A stretch of DNA of 8,909 bases, from NCBI GenBank assembly GCA_037447295.1, contig JBBIGZ010000099.1, forward strand, positions 1-8,909, given 5' to 3'. Made by a program: the position numbers and the translations under genes. Below, piece after piece: positions 5,337 to 8,909 of this stretch. The DNA is from 630D-37 sp037447295 (lineage in GTDB: Bacteria; Chloroflexota; Anaerolineae; Anaerolineales; Villigracilaceae). Numbering within the stretch: the first letter of the stretch is position 1; every line of letters begins with the position of its first letter. The notes under the pieces are model-generated. The model did no database searches and was not told where the DNA came from. It saw only the letters and a program-made list of their open reading frames with translations.

Positions 5337-6449
5337 ATGTCACGATTCAACCTTCCCGACGACCCTCCAATCCACACCACTCCCCCTCTCTACATCGAAG
5401 TGAAGGGGAGTCATCGCGAGATCGGGCGGCAGATCGGCGAGGCCTGCCGCGAGAAGGTGGTGCATAGCGTCGAAAACGCGCGTCGCCTGCTGGCGAGCGC
5501 CTACGATCAGTTGGAATTGACCTGGGAAGGAGCACAGATCCAGGCACGTAAATACCTACCGTTTGCCGAGGAGCGCTACCCGCAATACGTTGAAGAGCTG
5601 CGCGGCATTGCCGAGGGGGCAAACGTAGCCTTCGACGACCTGAATGTGCTCAACGCCATGGAAGCGGTGACGATGGACGCCCTCCACCTCACCCACTGTA
5701 CCAGCATGGCGGTGAACGAAACGTGCACCGCAGATGGTCACTTGCTCCTGGCACATAATGAGGATTGGGTGCCAGAAGATGAGGACGATGTCTACGTTGT
5801 CCATGCCGAACCGGATGATGAGCCCCACTTCCTAGCAATGAACTACGGGGGACTGTTGCCGAATGTGGGTTTTAACGCCTATGGTGTGGCACAGTTGATC
5901 GATTCGGTCTACCCTTCGGATTCACGCATCGGGTTGCCGCGCATTATCCTCTCCCGTGCTATTTTGGCGGCACGCACGCCGGCGCAGGCGCTCCAGGCCT
6001 GCCTTGTGCCCCATCGTGCAGCCGGATATAACCATTTGCTGGCCCACGAGAGTGGAGAGATCTACTCGGTGGAGGTTTCGGCGCGGCGATTCGATATCCT
6101 CTATGCCCACAATGGCTACATGGTGCACACGAATCATTACCTTTCGCCGCGCATGCAAGAGGTGGAAAAGGGCCCGGAAGAGCTGATCTCTTCACGGGTG
6201 CGCTATTTCCGCGCCCGGCGTTTGTTAGAAAGCAACACCAGCCATACCATCAAGACGCTACAGCAGATCCAGAAAGACCACGTCAATTTCTCGAATTCGA
6301 TCTGCAACCATGCGGTGGACATCAACGATCCGCTGGACCGCGAGAAAACGATTTACGCCTTGGTGATCGACTTATCGACGCGCCAGATGCACATTGCTTG
6401 GGGCAATCCCTGTCGCAACATGTACCATACTTTTCATTTGCGAGGTTAG
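5337..6449 (+). CDS. C45-family autoproteolytic acyltransferase/hydrolase (Ntn fold)
   Basis: 370 residues resembling the peptidase C45 / penicillin acyl-CoA:isopenicillin N acyltransferase family. In that family the precursor cuts itself before a cysteine, which becomes the N-terminal nucleophile. The likely site is His120/Cys121 in L-T-H-C-T-S-M, giving chains of about 120 and 250 residues, close to the fungal enzyme. Supporting motifs are the N-terminal G-S-H-R-E-I-G-R-Q-I-G-E (24-35), L-R-G-I-A-E-G-A (88-95), G-H-L-L-L-A-H-N-E-D-W (134-144), G-G-L-L-P-N-V-G-F-N-A-Y-G-V (171-184) and H-T-N-H-Y (264-268). No signal peptide or membrane segment is seen, so it should be cytoplasmic. Bacterial members act on amide bonds of diverse, mostly unknown substrates; a beta-lactam role should not be assumed. 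The isomerase gene starts three bases after its stop. Family call confident, substrate unknown. Confidence 0.88.
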   Translation: MSRFNLPDDPPIHTTPPLYIEVKGSHREIGRQIGEACREKVVHSVENARRLLASAYDQLELTWEGAQIQARKYLPFAEERYPQYVEELRGIAEGANVAFDDLNVLNAMEAVTMDALHLTHCTSMAVNETCTADGHLLLAHNEDWVPEDEDDVYVVHAEPDDEPHFLAMNYGGLLPNVGFNAYGVAQLIDSVYPSDSRIGLPRIILSRAILAARTPAQALQACLVPHRAAGYNHLLAHESGEIYSVEVSARRFDILYAHNGYMVHTNHYLSPRMQEVEKGPEELISSRVRYFRARRLLESNTSHTIKTLQQIQKDHVNFSNSICNHAVDINDPLDREKTIYALVIDLSTRQMHIAWGNPCRNMYHTFHLRG

Positions 6450-6451
6450 TC

Positions 6452-7516
6452 TTGAACAACTTGGACGATCTCTCTATTTACGCTACACTCGACCCCCAAG
6501 GGATGGGAGATGAGATCGATGCGCTGCCTTCTCAGTTGGAGACGGCTTGGCAACTAGGAATGACTTTTGAATTGCCCGTTTTGCGCCGGCCGTTGAAGAA
6601 CGTGTTGATCGCCGGGATGGGCGGTTCGGCCATCGGGGGTGAGTTGGTGGCGGCTTATCTGATGCCGAAGAGCCGTGTGCCGATCTTCGTTCACCGGGAT
6701 TACGGGGTGCCGGCCTGGGTGGATGAAGGAACGCTGGTGGTGGCCTCTTCGCATTCGGGGAATACCGAAGAAACGTCGGATGCCTTCGATGCCGCTTTAC
6801 GGCAGGGTGCTCAGGTTGTGGTCCTGTGTACGGGCGGCGAGCTGGCGCAGAAAGCTCAGGCGCAGGGGTTGCCACTATGGCAGTTTAAGCATAAGGGGCA
6901 GCCACGCGCCGCCGTCGGTTTCTCTTTTGGCCTTTTGCTGGCGCTTTTGACCCGTTTGGAGATCGCGCCGGACCCCACGGCAGAGCTGGAAGCGGCGCTG
7001 CGCACGATGCGAGAACAGCAGGAGGCATTGCGACGCGAGGTGCCGGTGGTGCAGAACGCGGCCAAGCGGCAAGCCGGACAACTGCTGGGACGTTGGGCGC
7101 ATGTGCTGGCGGCGGGCTCGCTGGCTCCGGTGGCGCGGCGCTGGAAGACGCAGATCAACGAGCTGGCAAAGGCCGGGGCTTCGTTCGAGGTGCTACCGGA
7201 GGCCGATCACAATACGCTGGCCGGGATTTGGCAGCCGCAAAATCTGCAACCTTTGGGCATTCATCTGTTCATTCAGGGGCGCGGTGAGCATCCGCGTAAC
7301 CGTTTGCGCCTGGATCTCACTCGCCAGGCGTTTATGCTGGAGGGGCTGAACACCGATCTTTATCAGGCAAAAGGGGAGACATTGCTGGAAAACATGTGGA
7401 GCGCGATCCATTTCGGGGACTATATGGCCTATTACCTGGCGATCGCCTACGGTGTGGACCCGACGCCGGTGGAGATGTTGGAGAATTTCAAGAGGAGTAT
7501 GAAACAGCATCAATGA
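6452..7516 (+). CDS. Bifunctional phosphoglucose/phosphomannose isomerase
   Basis: 354 residues of the SIS-domain PGI/PMI family first described in Archaea, which interconverts glucose-6-P or mannose-6-P with fructose-6-P in the cytoplasm. Two SIS lobes are visible. The first has G-M-G-G-S-A-I-G-G-E (55-64) and the phosphate-binding S-S-H-S-G-N-T-E-E (99-107). The second has W-K-T-Q-I-N-E-L-A-K, with the expected catalytic Glu237, and E-A-D-H-N, with His253. The C-terminal helix ends P-T-P-V-E-M-L-E-N-F-K. The start is set at a TTG: GAGG lies six bases before it, the gap to the C45 stop is only two bases, and homology begins there (N-N-L-D-D). An ATG in frame at 6398 lies inside the C45 gene and would add 18 unrelated residues. 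It overlaps the glycosyltransferase start by ATGA. It may supply fructose-, glucose- or mannose-phosphate for glycan precursors. Confidence 0.9.
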   Translation: MNNLDDLSIYATLDPQGMGDEIDALPSQLETAWQLGMTFELPVLRRPLKNVLIAGMGGSAIGGELVAAYLMPKSRVPIFVHRDYGVPAWVDEGTLVVASSHSGNTEETSDAFDAALRQGAQVVVLCTGGELAQKAQAQGLPLWQFKHKGQPRAAVGFSFGLLLALLTRLEIAPDPTAELEAALRTMREQQEALRREVPVVQNAAKRQAGQLLGRWAHVLAAGSLAPVARRWKTQINELAKAGASFEVLPEADHNTLAGIWQPQNLQPLGIHLFIQGRGEHPRNRLRLDLTRQAFMLEGLNTDLYQAKGETLLENMWSAIHFGDYMAYYLAIAYGVDPTPVEMLENFKRSMKQHQ

Positions 7517-8448
7517 AGTGTTCTCTGGTGATCCGGGCCTATAACGAGGAGGCGCATATCGGGCGCTTGTTGGAGGGGGTGGAAAAGCAGAGCGTGCGGG
7601 ATGTGGAGGTGATCCTGGTAGATTCCGGTTCCACCGATCGCACGGTGGAGATTGCGCGTCAGTTTGGGGCGCGCGTGTTGCACATCCATCCGCAGGAGTT
7701 TACGTTTGGGCGCTCTTTGAACATTGGGCTGGCGGCAGCAAGCCATGAGCTGGTGGTGATCGCTTCGGCACATGTCTATCCGGTCTATCCAGATTGGCTG
7801 GAGCGGTTGCTGGAGCCATTTGCCGATCCGCGCGTGGCGCTGACCTACGGTAAGCAACGTGGGGCGCCTTCTTCTAAGTTTTCGGAGCACCAGATTTTCC
7901 ATCGCTGGTATCCGGAGGTGAGTCAACGCTATCAGCCGCATCCGTTCTGCAACAATGCGAATGCGGCCATTCGGCGATCGCTTTGGGAGATTCATCCATA
8001 CGATGAAACGCTGACCGGGTTGGAGGACCTGGCCTGGGCAAAATGGGCGCAGGAACAGGGCTACGCCATTTCGTATGTAGCAGAGGCGGAGATCACCCAC
8101 GTTCATAACGAGACGCCGCGCGCCGTCTATAACCGCTATCGGCGCGAGGCCATGGCTTTTAAGCGCATTTTCCCGGAATCCCGCTTCGGTTTTTACGACT
8201 TTCTGCGCCTGACGGTGTTTAACATTGCGAGTGATCTCTGGCATGCTTCCCGTCAAGGGGTGCTGCAGGTGCACTTTAAATCCATTTTCTGGTTCCGCCT
8301 GATGCAGTTTTTGGGCACGTACCGCGGTTACCGAGAATCCGGCCCTCTCACCCAGCAATTGCGCGAGACATTTTATTACCCCCGTGGTTTTGTAGCGGAT
8401 TCCTCGATGACGCGGCGCGAGGTGGAGCCGATCCGATATTCCAAATAG
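7513..8448 (+). CDS. Family 2 glycosyltransferase (rhamnosyltransferase-like)
   Basis: 311 residues with the GT-A fold of inverting family 2 glycosyltransferases, which pass sugar from a nucleotide donor to a glycan or lipid acceptor on the cytoplasmic membrane face. Motifs: V-I-R-A-Y-N-E-E (6-13), nucleotide-binding V-D-S-G-S-T-D (36-42), A-S-A-H (84-87) where many members have S-x-D, C-N-N-A-N-A-A-I-R-R (146-155) and the likely catalytic base in G-L-E-D (169-172). The order and the C-N-N-A-N-A-A-I-R-R block resemble O-antigen-type rhamnosyltransferases; donor and acceptor are unproven. The C-terminal region (about 230-275) has amphipathic aromatic stretches that may lie on the membrane. The start is the ATG overlapping the isomerase stop as ATGA; the nearest AGGAG is about 15 bases away, so coupled translation is likely. 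The frame is open 39 codons upstream, but this lies in the isomerase gene and has no homology. Confidence 0.9.
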   Translation: MKCSLVIRAYNEEAHIGRLLEGVEKQSVRDVEVILVDSGSTDRTVEIARQFGARVLHIHPQEFTFGRSLNIGLAAASHELVVIASAHVYPVYPDWLERLLEPFADPRVALTYGKQRGAPSSKFSEHQIFHRWYPEVSQRYQPHPFCNNANAAIRRSLWEIHPYDETLTGLEDLAWAKWAQEQGYAISYVAEAEITHVHNETPRAVYNRYRREAMAFKRIFPESRFGFYDFLRLTVFNIASDLWHASRQGVLQVHFKSIFWFRLMQFLGTYRGYRESGPLTQQLRETFYYPRGFVADSSMTRREVEPIRYSK

Positions 8449-8500
8449 TGCGCCTTTTGGCTGTTCTACTCTCTGCAAGCTACAGGCCGAAGCCCATCCC

Positions 8501-8526
8501 CCGTCTAATCCTACGGTCTACCGTCC
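8501..8526. repeat. Short degenerate heptamers related to the 4445-4493 array
   Basis: CCGTCTA, then after three bases CTACGGT and CTACCGT, then CC. ACCGTCC at 8520-8526 is the exact reverse complement of the GGACGGT unit downstream of clpB. This could be the remnant of a dispersed repeat family, but the run is short. The rest of the 8449-8543 gap shows no terminator or convincing promoter. Confidence 0.4.
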
Positions 8527-8543
8527 TAAATAAAGGAGGTCCC

Positions 8544-8909
8544 ATGCAAATCCTTCTCTGGTCGGCGTTCGGTTACCTATTCGGTAGCATTCCCTTTGCC
8601 TTTCTCATCGGAAAGATCTTCGCGCGACGGGATATTCGCACAATCGCTGATGGCAACCCCGGAGCGACGAACGTGATCCGCGCCGGCGGGTGGAAGGTGG
8701 GAATGCTGGCCGTTTTGCTGGAGGTCTTCAAGGGTTTCCTACCGGTCTATTTGGCACGCGAGAGTGGTTTGAATGAGTGGCGATTGGTGCCGGTGGCGCT
8801 TTCACCGATTTTGGGACACGCAACACAACCGTTCCTGGGATTCCACGGCGGAAAGGCGCTGGGCGCGAGCGGCGGGGCCTGGCTGGCACTGATCGGATTG
8901 TGGGTATTT
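8544..8909 (+). CDS. plsY: PlsY-type acyl-phosphate:glycerol-3-phosphate acyltransferase, N-terminal part
   Basis: 122 residues are visible; the gene runs off the window (full proteins have about 200). PlsY is an integral membrane enzyme that moves an acyl group from acyl phosphate to glycerol-3-phosphate, the first step of phospholipid synthesis. Motif 1, G-S-I-P-F-A-F-L-I-G-K, is at 14-24, motif 2, G-N-P-G-A-T-N-V-I-R, at 37-46, then E-V-F-K-G (60-64) and motif 3, G-H-A-T-Q-P-F-L-G-F-H-G-G-K-A-L-G-A-S, at 91-109. Hydrophobic segments at about 5-22, 52-70, 82-98 and 111-122 fit the fold. Motif 3 departs from the usual F-K-G-G-K-G-V-A-T (His for Lys, A-L-G for G-V-A), and Glu60 replaces a common Asp, so it may be a divergent paralogue. 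The start is secure: AAAGGAGGT ends three bases before the ATG. A 95-base gap separates it from the glycosyltransferase gene. Confidence 0.85.
   Translation, partial: MQILLWSAFGYLFGSIPFAFLIGKIFARRDIRTIADGNPGATNVIRAGGWKVGMLAVLLEVFKGFLPVYLARESGLNEWRLVPVALSPILGHATQPFLGFHGGKALGASGGAWLALIGLWVF

Noticed and set aside
7510..8478. A 322-residue open frame on the minus strand
   Set aside because: It lies exactly opposite the glycosyltransferase gene; its translation is rich in Arg, His and Gln with no recognisable domain, as expected from an antisense frame in GC-rich codons.

Overview
The window looks like chromosomal DNA of a Chloroflexota bacterium, probably Anaerolineae-like and possibly from a metagenome assembly. 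This is inferred from the protein styles (a choice-of-anchor Q beta-helix protein, a second EF-G-like GTPase, a PGI/PMI-type sugar isomerase), moderately high GC, sigma70-type promoters and one apparently leaderless gene. No rRNA, tRNA, CRISPR array, insertion sequence or phage gene was seen.

Layout. Bases 2-529 hold the 3' end of a secreted beta-helix protein. Convergent to it is a two-gene minus-strand operon: a membrane-anchored thioredoxin-like protein (1123-1608) and a class I SAM methyltransferase (560-1126), joined by an ATGA stop/start overlap. A divergent intergenic region (1609-1824) carries a very good promoter (TTGACA-17-TAGAAT) and a possibly structured leader in front of an EF-G-like translational GTPase starting at 1825. 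That gene is broken near base 2965. After about 381 residues its homology stops, and the sequence changes, in another frame, to the C-terminal half of the disaggregase ClpB (2970-4394), which lacks its N-domain and first ATPase domain. This reads as an assembly chimera or a real deletion/rearrangement. It means that the left part (1 to about 2965) and the right part (about 2970 to 8909) may not be neighbours in the organism.

After ClpB comes a strong, probably bidirectional terminator (4402-4441) and a short tandem heptamer repeat (4445-4493). A minus-strand four-helix membrane protein of unknown function follows (4503-5210). Its promoter contains a 16-base palindrome, TAGAAC-N4-GTTCTA, lying between the -35 and -10 boxes and matching the core of the Bacillus-type LexA/SOS box. 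This makes the unknown gene a candidate DNA-damage-responsive gene and is the most interesting lead in the window.

The right end is a plus-strand run: a C45-family Ntn acyltransferase/hydrolase (5337-6449, apparently leaderless), a bifunctional phosphoglucose/phosphomannose isomerase (TTG start, 6452-7516), a family 2 glycosyltransferase (7513-8448, ATGA overlap) and, after a 95-base gap with its own strong Shine-Dalgarno, the start of a PlsY-type glycerol-3-phosphate acyltransferase (8544 to the window end). Sugar-phosphate supply, glycosyl transfer and phospholipid synthesis suggest a loose cell-envelope theme; the place of the C45 enzyme in it is unknown.
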